From a candidate division WOR-1 bacterium RIFOXYB2_FULL_45_9 (GTDB lineage Bacteria > Margulisbacteria > WOR-1 > O2-12-FULL-45-9 > XYB2-FULL-48-7), in NCBI GenBank assembly GCA_001771575.1, contig MEUD01000001.1, positions 1,117,277 to 1,181,276 of the forward strand: a DNA stretch of 64,000 bases. Reading direction: 5' to 3'. Below the pieces are notes generated by a model. That model had not been told where the DNA came from. It worked only from the letters and a program-made list of their open reading frames with translations, and searched no databases. The translations under genes were made by a program, and so were the position numbers. This document shows positions 32,353 through 40,937 of the stretch, piece after piece (the stretch's first letter is position 1; each line of letters opens with the position of its first letter).

Positions 32353-32840
32353 TCGAGATGATTGTCGGCGGGTTGGGATTTGACCCGCGCAATCTTTCCC
32401 CCCTGGTCCTTCTCCGCGACCAGGACGAATTGAATTTTCTCCCCATCTGGATCGGCGTCTTCGAGGCGGCCGCGGTCGCCATGGAACTTCAGGGGGTCAA
32501 ACCACCCCGCCCCATGACCCACGATCTCCTGCAAAGCACGATAGAGGCGCTCGGAGGGAAGATCAAACAGGTCGCGATCAACGATGTTAAAGACGGGACA
32601 TTTTTTGCGGTCATCAACGTGGAAAACAAGGAAGGAAAGGTCCTGGGGATCGATTCCCGGCCGTCCGACGCGATCGCGCTGGCGGTCCGCTGTCACGTCC
32701 CGATCTTTGTTTCGGAAATGGTCATGATGCAGGCTAAACTGGTCAACTCTGAAAAAGACGCTGAGGAGACCAAAAAGTTCAATGATTTCGTCCAGAACAT
32801 CCGCCCGGAAGATTTCACCAAGTATTACAACAAAGACTAG
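32349..32840 (+). CDS. Bifunctional nuclease (BFN/DUF151) family protein
   Basis: A protein of 163 residues. LPIWIGVFEAAAVAMELQG, RPMTHDLLQSTIEALGG, DGTFFAVINV and IDSRPSDAIALAVRCHVPIFVS are the family blocks. The family is named for plant proteins with DNase/RNase activity, and the bacterial role is not settled. It is the last gene of the infC unit, starting with ATGA overlap. It meets the minus-strand transporter gene tail to tail. Confidence 0.93.
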   Translation: MIEMIVGGLGFDPRNLSPLVLLRDQDELNFLPIWIGVFEAAAVAMELQGVKPPRPMTHDLLQSTIEALGGKIKQVAINDVKDGTFFAVINVENKEGKVLGIDSRPSDAIALAVRCHVPIFVSEMVMMQAKLVNSEKDAEETKKFNDFVQNIRPEDFTKYYNKD

Positions 32841-33196
32841 CTTCGGGAGATCAAGACCACGCCGGCCACGATAACCGCTATGCCGATCCAACGGACCAAA
32901 GAGACCGGCTCCCGAAAAAAGAGCATCGAAGCCAACGCGACCAGAACGTACGCGACGCTAACCATCGGATAGACCAGGCTAAGCGGGAGACGGGAAAGAA
33001 CGACCAGCCAAAAGATCGAAGAGAGCCCGAAACAGACAAAGCCAAAAAAGACCCAGGGGTTCATGAAGATCGGGATCAATTTCACCAAAAGCTGATTGAA
33101 CGGAAAAGCGCCAAACACGACCATCCCTTTTTTCATCATTAACTGTCCGGTAACCGCCAGCAGGACCGACACGATTAAGATCAGGTAGTTTGACAT
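32837..33196 (-). CDS. Small DMT-superfamily (EmrE/ArnE-like) membrane protein
   Basis: A protein of 119 residues with four helices: ILIVSVLLAVTGQLMMKKG, WVFFGFVCFGLSSIFWLVVL, PLSLVYPMVSVAYVLVALA and WIGIAVIVAGVVLI. It resembles SMR-like halves of drug/metabolite or undecaprenyl-sugar flippases, likely a homodimer. It is the last gene of the pseudopilin operon with a three-base gap to the preceding stop, so it is co-transcribed by chance or function. The substrate is unknown. Confidence 0.85.
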   Translation of the reverse strand: MSNYLILIVSVLLAVTGQLMMKKGMVVFGAFPFNQLLVKLIPIFMNPWVFFGFVCFGLSSIFWLVVLSRLPLSLVYPMVSVAYVLVALASMLFFREPVSLVRWIGIAVIVAGVVLISRS

Positions 33197-33198
33197 TT

Positions 33199-33603
33199 TT
33201 ATATTTCCTTTCGGTTCTTGATGGAACCGTCAACGATCTCTCCGGACAAAAACACTTTTCCACTTAGGCGACTGCCGACCGTGTAAACCATTCGGCCTTC
33301 CCGCTCCCTGACAATTTTTACCGTCCCCTCACCTATTGCTACCTCGTCCCCGATCGCGGCTCCGGCCAGCCAATTTTTAACGTTCCCTGACAATGGGAGA
33401 TCGGTGAACCAGGCGGGATTTTTTTCAAGATTAACTTCCGCCATTTCCATCCCACCGGCCGCCAGCCAATAGGCCTGCTCTTTTTGCAGAATTGCTTTTG
33501 ACGTCCACACGGTATTATAAACTATTCTCGCGGTAATTACACCCAAGGTCAGCAGTGTTCCGCCGATAATTATCGCGAGCAACAGGGCGACCCCTCGTTT
33601 CAT
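33199..33603 (-). CDS. PilX/GspK-like minor pilus protein
   Basis: A protein of 134 residues. The N-terminus MKRGVALLLAIIIGGTLLTLG is a short basic leader and one long hydrophobic helix, as in PilX/GspK-like minor pseudopilins, and the WLAAGGMEMAE block is typical of that group. The rest is a small beta domain. It overlaps the end of the upstream prepilin gene by four bases. Confidence 0.75.
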   Translation of the reverse strand: MKRGVALLLAIIIGGTLLTLGVITARIVYNTVWTSKAILQKEQAYWLAAGGMEMAEVNLEKNPAWFTDLPLSGNVKNWLAGAAIGDEVAIGEGTVKIVREREGRMVYTVGSRLSGKVFLSGEIVDGSIKNRKEI

Positions 33604-34001
33604 TTTTTTCGCACCAAGATTTCCCTTTGATTAATTATGACTGAAAGCTTTCCGCCGGGGAGAGTTTCGCAAATAAACCTGTTAATCTCTCCCGGATTGG
33701 TCAGCGGCTGTTTGACGGCGGTCTTTCTTTTGACGATCCCCTCTTCATACACATAACCGCATCCTTCATCAAGCGCTATCTCAATTGACGAAACAACTGT
33801 CTGGCTCGCCGCGGAACGTAAATCCCTGGTCACTCTGGCGATCAGGATCGTCTCCGCCTGCCTCTTCAGGCTGATGCCGATGATCTTCTCCGCGCTCCTC
33901 ATCCCCGCCGACAACAGCATATAAATTGTCGGGATGATCGCCGCCAGCAGACCGATCGCCAGCATCATCTCGATCAACGTAAATCCTCTCCGGCCGGTCA
34001 T
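33600..34001 (-). CDS. Prepilin-type protein (GspJ/PilW-like)
   Basis: A protein of 133 residues from ATG 34001, which overlaps the previous stop (ATGA) and has AAGGAAA upstream. The prepilin peptidase site GRRGFTLIEMMLAIGLLAAI has the cut after the first Gly and E at +5. The globular part is beta rich. It is a minor pseudopilin of a type IV pilus or type II secretion-like machine. Confidence 0.85.
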   Translation of the reverse strand: MTGRRGFTLIEMMLAIGLLAAIIPTIYMLLSAGMRSAEKIIGISLKRQAETILIARVTRDLRSAASQTVVSSIEIALDEGCGYVYEEGIVKRKTAVKQPLTNPGEINRFICETLPGGKLSVIINQREILVRKK

Positions 34002-34294
34002 TTGCTTTTCCTTATGGTAGAAAAAACAAAGGGTGACCGTCCGGGTCCGCATTCTATCGCCAGCTCAATCTTTACCAGGCCTGCCGAATACGGCACAACG
34101 CGCAAATCGCCGCCTGGCTCGCCAATTTCTATCTCGGCCAATGTTTTTTGGGCCGCCTGGACCGCTCTGGCAATAGGTCGTTCCTGAGCGCTCAACATTC
34201 TCGCTTGCTTAAAAATAGCCAGAGAAGCCTGGGAAAAAAGAAAAAGCAACGCGGCGGCAACCAGGACTTCCACCAAGGTAAACCCTTTATTCAC
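33998..34294 (-). CDS. Prepilin-type protein (GspI/PilV-like)
   Basis: A protein of 98 residues. The site NKGFTLVEVLVAAALLFLFS shows a clear prepilin signal, with the cut after Gly and Glu at +5. The small domain contains ARAVQAAQKTLAEIEIGEPGG. It is coupled to both neighbours by overlapping codons. Confidence 0.87.
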   Translation of the reverse strand: MNKGFTLVEVLVAAALLFLFSQASLAIFKQARMLSAQERPIARAVQAAQKTLAEIEIGEPGGDLRVVPYSAGLVKIELAIECGPGRSPFVFSTIRKSK

Positions 34295-34652
34295 TCCTGA
34301 CCCTCCCGGCGGAAGAAACGATCACTTTTCTATTTCTCCCTGACCTCGCGCTTAAGATCAATGTTCCGGAACCGGACGGCAAGGCAAAGCCATCTGCGGA
34401 AAAAATAAATGATTTCGCGGGGCAAGCGATCACTCCGGGTAAAATACGGCCGCTTGTTTTGCATTCCGCGCGGGTGGAGGTTAAAAGCGCCAGCGCCTGC
34501 CCTCGTCTGACGCTTGAAACGGTCAGACTGGCGGCTGTTTTAAGAAAAAGCCGGTCTTTCAAGCCACCGACCGACGGCAAGATTGATGCCGTCAATAAGC
34601 CAAAGATCGCCAAAACCGCTAATAATTCGATCAGCGTAAACCCTCGCCTCAT
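34287..34652 (-). CDS. GspH/FimT-like pseudopilin
   Basis: A protein of 121 residues. RRGFTLIELLAVLAIFGLLT is the prepilin site, followed by the GspH-type helix (AASLTVSSVRRGQALAL) and a beta domain with a Cys pair (AECKTS and VIACPA). It is the first of four linked minor pilins. GGAGG precedes the start. It begins 16 bases after panC. No pilus motor or secretin genes are in the window. Confidence 0.87.
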   Translation of the reverse strand: MRRGFTLIELLAVLAIFGLLTASILPSVGGLKDRLFLKTAASLTVSSVRRGQALALLTSTRAECKTSGRILPGVIACPAKSFIFSADGFALPSGSGTLILSARSGRNRKVIVSSAGRVRSE

Positions 34653-34668
34653 CCCCCATCCTCCCCGC

Positions 34669-35514
34669 CTACTTTTTCTCGATCACCATATTATCGATCA
34701 ACCTGGTTTTCCCTACGAATACCGCCGCCGCGACCAAGACTTTTTTATGGCCGTCCGTCGCTTCCGTCAATGTTTCCGGATCGACCAGCTCAAGATAGTC
34801 GATTTTCGCCAGCGGCTCGTTTTCAATAAACACCTTAAGCCGCCGCTTCATTTCCCACGGTGATTTTTCCTTAAACTCTTCCCGGGCTAACTGGAGGGCT
34901 TTAAATATAACTCCAGCCGCCCGCCTTTCTTCCGGCCTAAGGTAAGCGTTGCGCGAGCTCATGGCCAGCCCATCTTGCTCTCTGATAGTCGGCAGAGTAA
35001 CAATCTCTACCGGGAAATTCAAATCCACCGTCATTTTTTTTATTATCAGTTGCTGTTGGTAATCCTTCGCCCCAAAAAAGGCAATGTCAGGCTGGGCCAA
35101 ATTGAACAATTTGGCAACAACTGTCGCCACTCCGGCAAAATGACCAGGGCGGCTTTTGCCGCAAAGAGCTTCGGAGATCCCGCCATCAACTTCAACGTTC
35201 GAGGAAAATCCAGACGGAAACATAACCGCCGGCTCCGGGGTAAAAACCACGTCAACGCCATGGGGAAGGATCAGGTCCAGGTCCTTTTTAAGGTCCCGAG
35301 GGTAGGCATTGTAGTCTTCAGCTGGGCCAAATTGTTTTGGGTTCACAAAAATAGAGACGACCAAAAAATCGCAGTTGATTTTTGCCGCCCTGATCAGCGA
35401 TGCGTGCCCTTCGTGAAGAGCCCCCATTGTTGGAACAAGTCCAACCTTCAGGCCGCCGCGCTTGGCCGCAAGGATTATTTCCCGCAGCTCCGGCGTACCG
35501 GCAAGGACCTTCAT
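34669..35514 (-). CDS. panC: Pantothenate synthetase
   Basis: A protein of 281 residues from ATG 35514, the normal length. PTMGALHEGHASLIRAAK carries the HxGH nucleotide-binding site. VSIFVNPKQFGP, DIAFFGAKDYQQQLIIKK (an 18-residue stretch) and MSSRNAYL follow. It joins pantoate and beta-alanine using ATP. Its ATG overlaps the stop of the tiny membrane-peptide gene. panB and panD are not here. Confidence 0.96.
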   Translation of the reverse strand: MKVLAGTPELREIILAAKRGGLKVGLVPTMGALHEGHASLIRAAKINCDFLVVSIFVNPKQFGPAEDYNAYPRDLKKDLDLILPHGVDVVFTPEPAVMFPSGFSSNVEVDGGISEALCGKSRPGHFAGVATVVAKLFNLAQPDIAFFGAKDYQQQLIIKKMTVDLNFPVEIVTLPTIREQDGLAMSSRNAYLRPEERRAAGVIFKALQLAREEFKEKSPWEMKRRLKVFIENEPLAKIDYLELVDPETLTEATDGHKKVLVAAAVFVGKTRLIDNMVIEKK

Positions 35515-35612
35515 TTTACCGCCCAAAACCTCGCGATCGACCAAAGGATGACCGCCAGGACCAGGGCCAGGAGTTTCAATCCGGTATTCTTGGTAAAAAA
35601 CTCCTTAAGCAT
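35511..35612 (-). CDS. 33-residue YbbR-like membrane peptide
   Basis: A tiny gene, ATG 35612 to TGA 35511. It reads MLKEFFTKNTGLKLLALVLA and then VILWSIARFWAVK. This is the amphipathic plus one-helix N-terminus of YbbR/CdaR proteins without any YbbR repeat. Its ATG lies inside the topA end and its TGA overlaps the panC ATG, so it is coupled on both sides. The site for translation would be the topA tail (AAAGAG). Function is unknown: a single-pass peptide or a relic of a ybbR gene. Confidence 0.65.
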   Translation of the reverse strand: MLKEFFTKNTGLKLLALVLAVILWSIARFWAVK

Positions 35613-37782
35613 TCTCTTTTCCCACTTCTTCCTTGTTTTCCGCCGTGGGGCGCTGCCAGGCGGCGTAATCACATTTGGGATAATTACTGCAACAGTAAAA
35701 GAACCGGCCTTTGCGGGTCTTTTTCATCACAACATCCCCACCGTCCTTGGGACATTTGACCCCGATCTTGCGGAGCAGAGGCTTGGTGGTTTTGCAGGTG
35801 GGGTAATCCGAGCAGGCCAGGAATGACCCAAAGCGACCGTGTTTAACGACCATCGGCTTGCCGCAGTTTGGACATTTTTCTTCAACCGCCGGAGCTCCGC
35901 CCTCTCCTTCCGGTTTTTCAACGTCTTTAGTGTAAGTGCATTTTGGATAATCCGAGCAAGCGTAAAAATCCCCATATCTCCCCTGGCGAATAACCAGTTT
36001 ATTGCCGCACTTCGGGCAAAGCTCATCGGTCATGATCTCTTTTTTGACCTTTTCCATCTTGATCTCCGCCTCGGCCAGCGCCGCGCTGAACGGTTTATAA
36101 AACTTCTTCAGCACGTCGACCCACTCGATCTTATTGTCGATAATGTCGTCCAGCTGGTCCTCCATGTCGGCGGTAAAAGTAATGTCCATGATCTCTGGAA
36201 AATGCTTTACCAAAAGACCGTTGGTTACCATTCCGATCTCGGTCGGCTTGAGCGCTCTTCCTTCCTTTTCCACGTAGCCGCGGTCCTGGATCGTGGAGAG
36301 GATCGGCGCGTAAGTCGACGGCCGGCCTATCCCCTTGTGCTCCAGCTCCTTGACCAGAGAGGCCTCTGTGTAACGGGGTGGGGGCTGGGTAAAATGCTGT
36401 TCCGGATGGACTTCCCGCTTTATTAGCGTTGCTTTCTCGGTTAACGCGGGGAGACGGCCATCCTTTTCTTCTTCTTCGTCAAAGCTTTCTTCATAAAGCT
36501 TTAGGAAACCGTCGAATTTTATGACCGACCCGGTCGACCTAAAGATATATTCTCCGGCCGCGATATCAACGGAGGTCTGGTCAAAAACCGCACTCTCCAT
36601 CTGACAAGCGACAAAGCGCTTCCAGATAAGCTCGTAAAGCCGGAACTCGTCCGGCGGCAGGCTTTCTTTGAGCTTCTCCGGCGTTCTGGCGATTGCCGTT
36701 GGACGGATCGCTTCGTGAGCATCCTGCGCTGACTTCTTTGTTTTATAATGATTGGCTTCTTTAGGCAGGTATTTACCGCCGAACGCTTCTTCAACGTAAA
36801 GCCGAACTTCTTTCAACGCTTCGTCCGCTATCCGGACCGAATCGGTACGCATGTAAGTGATTAGACCGATCCGGCCTTCCCCTTCAACCTCTTCACCTTC
36901 GTAGAGTTTTTGCGCCAGGAGCATTGTTTTCTTGGGAGAATAGCCGAGTTTTCTGGCCGCCTCCTGTTGAAGAGAGCTGGTAATAAAGGGAGGGGCGGGG
37001 TGTCTGTTCTGTTCTTTTTTGCGGACTTCTTTAACAACGTAAGAGGCATTCTCCAGCTCTTTTAAGATCTGGTCGATAATTTCCTTTGAAGGGATAATGT
37101 TGTCTTTCTTTTCCGGTGACGATGGGCGCCCGCCAAGCGGACTTGCACCTCTGGCGACTAAACGAGCGGAAAACTCTTCTTCCTTGTCGGTCGCCAGCAA
37201 GGCGATAATATCCCAGTATTCCAACGCCTGAAATTTCTTGATCTCTTCTTCCCGTTCGCAAATCAGCCGGACCGCGACCGATTGCACTCGGCCGGCGGAC
37301 AGGCCTTTGCGGACCTTTTTCCACAGAAGGGGACTAAGCTTGTAGCCGACCAACCGATCGAGCACCCGCCTCGCCTGCTGGGCGTTCACCCTCGCCTCGT
37401 CTATTTCCCGGGGGGACTTGATCGCCCTGGCAACCGCGTCCTTGGTAATTTCGTGAAACTCGATCCGTTTGGTCTTCTTCGCGGTGTCCAGGATGGCATT
37501 AAGATGCCAGGCGATTGCCTCTCCTTCACGGTCCGGATCAGGGGCCAGGTAGATCATTTTGGCTTTTGCCGCTTCTTTTTTTAACTCCTTGACGATGTTC
37601 TCTTTCCCTTTGATTATCTTGTAGTTTGGCTCAAAATCATGGTCAACTTTTACCCCAAGAGATTTTGGCGGAAGGTCGCGAATATGACCTCCGCTGGCCT
37701 TGACCTCATATTCTTTGCCTAAAAATTTTCCCAAAGTCCTGGCCTTTGCCGGTGACTCGACAATAACTAAGTTCTTCGCCAT
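35605..37782 (-). CDS. topA: DNA topoisomerase I
   Basis: A protein of 725 residues from ATG 37782, preceded by AGGAG. The TOPRIM domain (LVIVESPAKARTLGKFLG, PDPDREGEAIAWHL), the active-site tyrosine in TYMRTDSVRI, and VQSVAVRLICEREEEI are present. Three C-terminal four-Cys zinc ribbons follow (CPKCGNKL...CSDYPKC, CPNCGKPM...CSDYPTC, CPKDGG...CCSNYPKC; the third has CPKD instead of CPKC). It relaxes negative supercoils. An in-frame ATG at 37803 lies inside the promoter and is rejected. Confidence 0.97.
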   Translation of the reverse strand: MAKNLVIVESPAKARTLGKFLGKEYEVKASGGHIRDLPPKSLGVKVDHDFEPNYKIIKGKENIVKELKKEAAKAKMIYLAPDPDREGEAIAWHLNAILDTAKKTKRIEFHEITKDAVARAIKSPREIDEARVNAQQARRVLDRLVGYKLSPLLWKKVRKGLSAGRVQSVAVRLICEREEEIKKFQALEYWDIIALLATDKEEEFSARLVARGASPLGGRPSSPEKKDNIIPSKEIIDQILKELENASYVVKEVRKKEQNRHPAPPFITSSLQQEAARKLGYSPKKTMLLAQKLYEGEEVEGEGRIGLITYMRTDSVRIADEALKEVRLYVEEAFGGKYLPKEANHYKTKKSAQDAHEAIRPTAIARTPEKLKESLPPDEFRLYELIWKRFVACQMESAVFDQTSVDIAAGEYIFRSTGSVIKFDGFLKLYEESFDEEEEKDGRLPALTEKATLIKREVHPEQHFTQPPPRYTEASLVKELEHKGIGRPSTYAPILSTIQDRGYVEKEGRALKPTEIGMVTNGLLVKHFPEIMDITFTADMEDQLDDIIDNKIEWVDVLKKFYKPFSAALAEAEIKMEKVKKEIMTDELCPKCGNKLVIRQGRYGDFYACSDYPKCTYTKDVEKPEGEGGAPAVEEKCPNCGKPMVVKHGRFGSFLACSDYPTCKTTKPLLRKIGVKCPKDGGDVVMKKTRKGRFFYCCSNYPKCDYAAWQRPTAENKEEVGKENA

Positions 37783-37801
37783 TTGAATCTCCTTTTGAGC
37801 C

Positions 37802-37831
37802 ATGTTAACAGACCTTCACCCTTACTGTCAA
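37802..37831 (-). promoter_or_regulatory. Promoter of topA
   Basis: TTGACA (37831-37826), 18 bases, TAACAT (37807-37802) with TGT in front. The leader would be about 13 bases with the AGGAG site. Confidence 0.7.
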
Positions 37832-37866
37832 ACAAAGCAACTTTATTGCCAGTTGGCGCGCCTACC

Positions 37867-37881
37867 ATATCATTATGATAT
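37867..37881. promoter_or_regulatory. Palindrome upstream of topA
   Basis: ATATCAT-T-ATGATAT, a perfect 7-1-7 inverted repeat about 36 bases upstream of the topA -35 box in the 142-base gap after mutL. It could be an operator. No known consensus is recognised. Confidence 0.35.
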
Positions 37882-37945
37882 CGATGATCATTTTAAATAA
37901 TTTCGCTCGATATCAACAACAGCGTTTTTTGGCTAATTTTGGTGG

Positions 37946-39571
37946 TTAACGGTGGAATTTCTTCTCAATTTCAGCCGCTGTAATTGAAAAGATCAGCGGA
38001 CGTCCATGCGGACAGGTTGTTGGGTTCTCGGTTCGAAAAAGGTCTCGGATCAGTGTTGTCATTTCGACAGTCGTCATTCCCTCGCCCGCTTTGATCGCGC
38101 TATGGCAGGCGACCGACTTCCTTAAATTCTCTTTTTTAACCGCTAACTGATCGCTTTTTCCATTCTCCCGGAGATCATTGGCCAGGTCAACAAAGAGCTC
38201 CGCTCCGCTCGTTTTGCCGCAAATTGCCGGCACTCCTCTGATGATAAAGCTGTTTTGCCCAAACTCTTCAACTTCAAAGCCCATTTCCTGAATTAAGCCA
38301 AGGTGCTCCCTGATGGCGGAGGCGGCAGAGAGGTCCAATTCAACCGTTTCCGGGATCAGCATAGCCTGAACACTTTTTATTTCCTCTTGCCTGGTTAACC
38401 GATCATAAATTATCCGCTCATGCGCCGCGTGCTGGTCAATGACCGATAAGCCTGAACCATCGGTCGCTACTATATAGGCATTTTTTAATTGATAAAGCGG
38501 GGCCAGAGGGAGTTCGTCGCTGATCGCCACTGCTGATCGCTCCGGCATGGTAGGGGGGATTTCTTCCGGAAAAAAAACATCGGTCATTGGCGCCTGCCAT
38601 TCTCCCTGGGGAAGCGCGAAAGAGTTACTGGTTTGGTTTCCGGATGAGATGGGCGATATGTTTGTCAACCCTTCCACAACCGCGGAACGGACCGCCGCCA
38701 TCACTTCCTGATTCTTCATGAATTTTACTTCGATCTTAGTCGGATGGACATTAACGTCGACCTCCCTCGGATCGATCGCGACCGAAAGGACCGCGATCGG
38801 GTAACGGTTGCCGGGGATATACGTCCGATAGGTTTCCTCAAGAGCGCGATTCAACAGAAAGTTTCTCACGTAACGTGAATTGACGAAAAAGTTCTCGTAT
38901 CCCTTGTCGACGCGCGAGATCGTCGGGCGGCTGATCAGCCCGGCGATATTTCCGGAAGCAAAGCTTTTATTTACCGGCAGGAGCTCCTTGGCGATCGCGG
39001 CGCCATAAACGGCCGCGACCGCCCCCAAAAGATCGCCGCCGCCGCTGGAAAAAAGGAGGGTCTTTGAATCAGAAACAAATTTAAACGAGATCCCCGGGAA
39101 AGCCAGGACATATTTGGCGATGATATCGCCGCAGCGACCGATCTCGGTCGCGTTTGATTTTAAGAATTTTTTGCGGACCGGGGTGTTGTAAAATAGGTCC
39201 TTCGCTTCAATGGTCAAGCCCGAGGACTGATTCCGCTCGATCTTGAGCTGGGAAATGCTGGCGATCGACGGCAAGGCTTCTCCGCGAAAGCCAAGCGTCC
39301 TAATGTTAAAAAGATCGTCAACCGACCTAATCTTTGACGTTGAATGCCGCTCCAGGGCGAGCCGAATCTCCGTTTCGGTCATCCCTCGTCCGTTATCCGA
39401 GACCCGGATCAGCTTTTTTCCTCCATCTTCGATCTCAACGACAATCCTGTCGGCGCCGGCATCGATCGAGTTTTCCACCAGCTCCTTGACGACAGACGCA
39501 GGACGTTCAACCACCTCGCCGGCGGCAATCTTGTTGATCAGGTCTTCGGATAATAGCTTGATCTCTGACAT
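37946..39571 (-). CDS. mutL: DNA mismatch repair protein MutL
   Basis: A protein of 541 residues. GHKL ATPase motifs: AAGEVVERPASVVKELVENS, DNGRGM, STSKI, TLGFRGEALPSI. The C-terminal part has the endonuclease metal motif DQHAAHERIIYD (last acid D instead of E), ACHSAIKAGE and CPHGRP, so it is the nicking type of MutL. MutS is not nearby. It lies six bases after aroA with no clear ribosome site, probably read through from it. Confidence 0.96.
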   Translation of the reverse strand: MSEIKLLSEDLINKIAAGEVVERPASVVKELVENSIDAGADRIVVEIEDGGKKLIRVSDNGRGMTETEIRLALERHSTSKIRSVDDLFNIRTLGFRGEALPSIASISQLKIERNQSSGLTIEAKDLFYNTPVRKKFLKSNATEIGRCGDIIAKYVLAFPGISFKFVSDSKTLLFSSGGGDLLGAVAAVYGAAIAKELLPVNKSFASGNIAGLISRPTISRVDKGYENFFVNSRYVRNFLLNRALEETYRTYIPGNRYPIAVLSVAIDPREVDVNVHPTKIEVKFMKNQEVMAAVRSAVVEGLTNISPISSGNQTSNSFALPQGEWQAPMTDVFFPEEIPPTMPERSAVAISDELPLAPLYQLKNAYIVATDGSGLSVIDQHAAHERIIYDRLTRQEEIKSVQAMLIPETVELDLSAASAIREHLGLIQEMGFEVEEFGQNSFIIRGVPAICGKTSGAELFVDLANDLRENGKSDQLAVKKENLRKSVACHSAIKAGEGMTTVEMTTLIRDLFRTENPTTCPHGRPLIFSITAAEIEKKFHR

Positions 39572-39577
39572 TGGTAT

Positions 39578-40879
39578 TTAAATAAAAGGCTGAAGCCGGT
39601 CGATAAAGCCAGGAAAAGAGGTTTCAACGCAATCGGCATCGTTAATTACGGTTGGGCCGGTCGCGACAAGTCCGGCGATCGCCATCGCCATGGCGATCCG
39701 GTGGTCCCCGCGGCTTTCAATTGCTCCACCCTTAAGCTTGGCCGGGCCTAATATGCGCAAGCCATCCTCAAGCTCTTCGATCGTCACACCAAACTTCCCC
39801 AGCTCGGCCGCGATCGTTTTGATCCGGTCGCTCTCCTTTACCCTTAACTCTCGCGCGTCTCGGATCTCGGTAAACCCCTCGGCTTGAGAGGCAAGGACGG
39901 CGATTATCGGGATCTCGTCAATTATTCTTGGGATGATAGCGCCATCGATCTTGATCCCCCGAAGCTGTGCCGATCTGACGACAATGTCACCCCGAGGTTC
40001 GCCCGACCCAATAACTTCATTTTCGACCTCGACCGCCCCCCCCATTCGATGGAGGATATCCAGGATCCCGGTCCTGGTCGGATTAAGACCAACGTTCCTG
40101 ATCCTGACCTCTGAACCAGGGATCAGAGTCGCCGCCGCCATAAAAAAAGCGGCCGAAGAGATATCCCCGGGGACATCAACTTCATTGGCGGACAGCTCCT
40201 TCGCCGGCGTCAGCCTGACCGTCTCTCCTTGTTTGGCGATCGGTGCGCCAAAATGCTCGAGCATTCTTTCGGTATGGTCCCGCGAATAGTTTTTCTCTAT
40301 CACCGTCGTCTCGCCGTTCGCGTACAGCCCCGCCAGCAAAATAGCCGATTTAACTTGAGCGGACGCGACCGGGAGTTCATAGCTGATCCCGTTTAATTTG
40401 CCGCCGGTAATTTTTAAGGGAGGAAAAAGCTCTCCCGGCTTATCCCGTTCCTTCCGCCCCTGGATCTCCCCTCCCATCAAGCGAAGCGGCTTCGCGATCC
40501 GACCCATCGGCCGCCGCTGGATCGATTCGTCGCCACTGATTTCCGAGATAAAATCCTGACCGGCCAAAATCCCCGAGAGCAAGCGAATGGTCGTTCCGGA
40601 GTTTCCAACGTAAAGCCTCTGCCCAGGCTTTTCTAACCCTCTTAACCCTTTTCCCTTAACGATAACATGGTTGCTATCATCGGTTTGGATCGCAATCCCC
40701 ATCTTCCGAAAACAATCGATCGTCGCCAGGCAATCAGCGCTGGCCAAAAACCCGGACACGTTCGTTTCTCCTTTGGCGATCGATCCGATCATGATCGCCC
40801 GGTGGGAGATCGACTTATCCCCTGGTATTTTGATCTCGCCCTTGATGGCTTTCGCTTGCCGGACATGGAGTTGGCTCAT
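39578..40879 (-). CDS. aroA: EPSP synthase (3-phosphoshikimate 1-carboxyvinyltransferase)
   Basis: A protein of 433 residues. IPGDKSISHRAIMIG, GNSGTTIRLLSG, the QRRPMGRI block, SAQVKSAILLAG and the C-terminal KESDRI and DHRIAMAMAIAG are the conserved substrate-binding blocks. It makes EPSP for aroC. A TATACT box with TGG before it ends nine bases before the ATG, giving a leader of only two or three bases. Confidence 0.97.
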   Translation of the reverse strand: MSQLHVRQAKAIKGEIKIPGDKSISHRAIMIGSIAKGETNVSGFLASADCLATIDCFRKMGIAIQTDDSNHVIVKGKGLRGLEKPGQRLYVGNSGTTIRLLSGILAGQDFISEISGDESIQRRPMGRIAKPLRLMGGEIQGRKERDKPGELFPPLKITGGKLNGISYELPVASAQVKSAILLAGLYANGETTVIEKNYSRDHTERMLEHFGAPIAKQGETVRLTPAKELSANEVDVPGDISSAAFFMAAATLIPGSEVRIRNVGLNPTRTGILDILHRMGGAVEVENEVIGSGEPRGDIVVRSAQLRGIKIDGAIIPRIIDEIPIIAVLASQAEGFTEIRDARELRVKESDRIKTIAAELGKFGVTIEELEDGLRILGPAKLKGGAIESRGDHRIAMAMAIAGLVATGPTVINDADCVETSFPGFIDRLQPFI

Positions 40880-40888
40880 GACGCTACA

Positions 40889-40897
40889 AGTATACCA
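40889..40897 (-). promoter_or_regulatory. Near-leaderless extended -10 promoter of aroA
   Basis: TGGTATACT, then nine bases to ATG 40879. No ribosome binding site fits. Confidence 0.5.
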
Positions 40898-40902
40898 AAC
40901 TA

Positions 40903-40931
40903 TTGGCGACTTTCACACAATGTGCTACGAT
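40903..40931 (+). promoter_or_regulatory. Leaderless-type promoter of the PHP gene
   Basis: TTGGCG (40903-40908), 17 bases, TGC just before TACGAT (40926-40931), then six bases to ATG 40938. It is divergent from the aroA promoter. Confidence 0.6.
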
Positions 40932-40937
40932 AGCTTT

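Noticed and set aside
37783-37803. Upstream ATG for topA at 37803
   Set aside because: It overlaps the -10 box of the promoter. ATG 37782 has AGGAG and the family N-terminus.
40671-40937. Long in-frame extension of the PHP gene
   Set aside because: It runs antisense through aroA, and the -10 box six bases before ATG 40938 would lie inside the gene.
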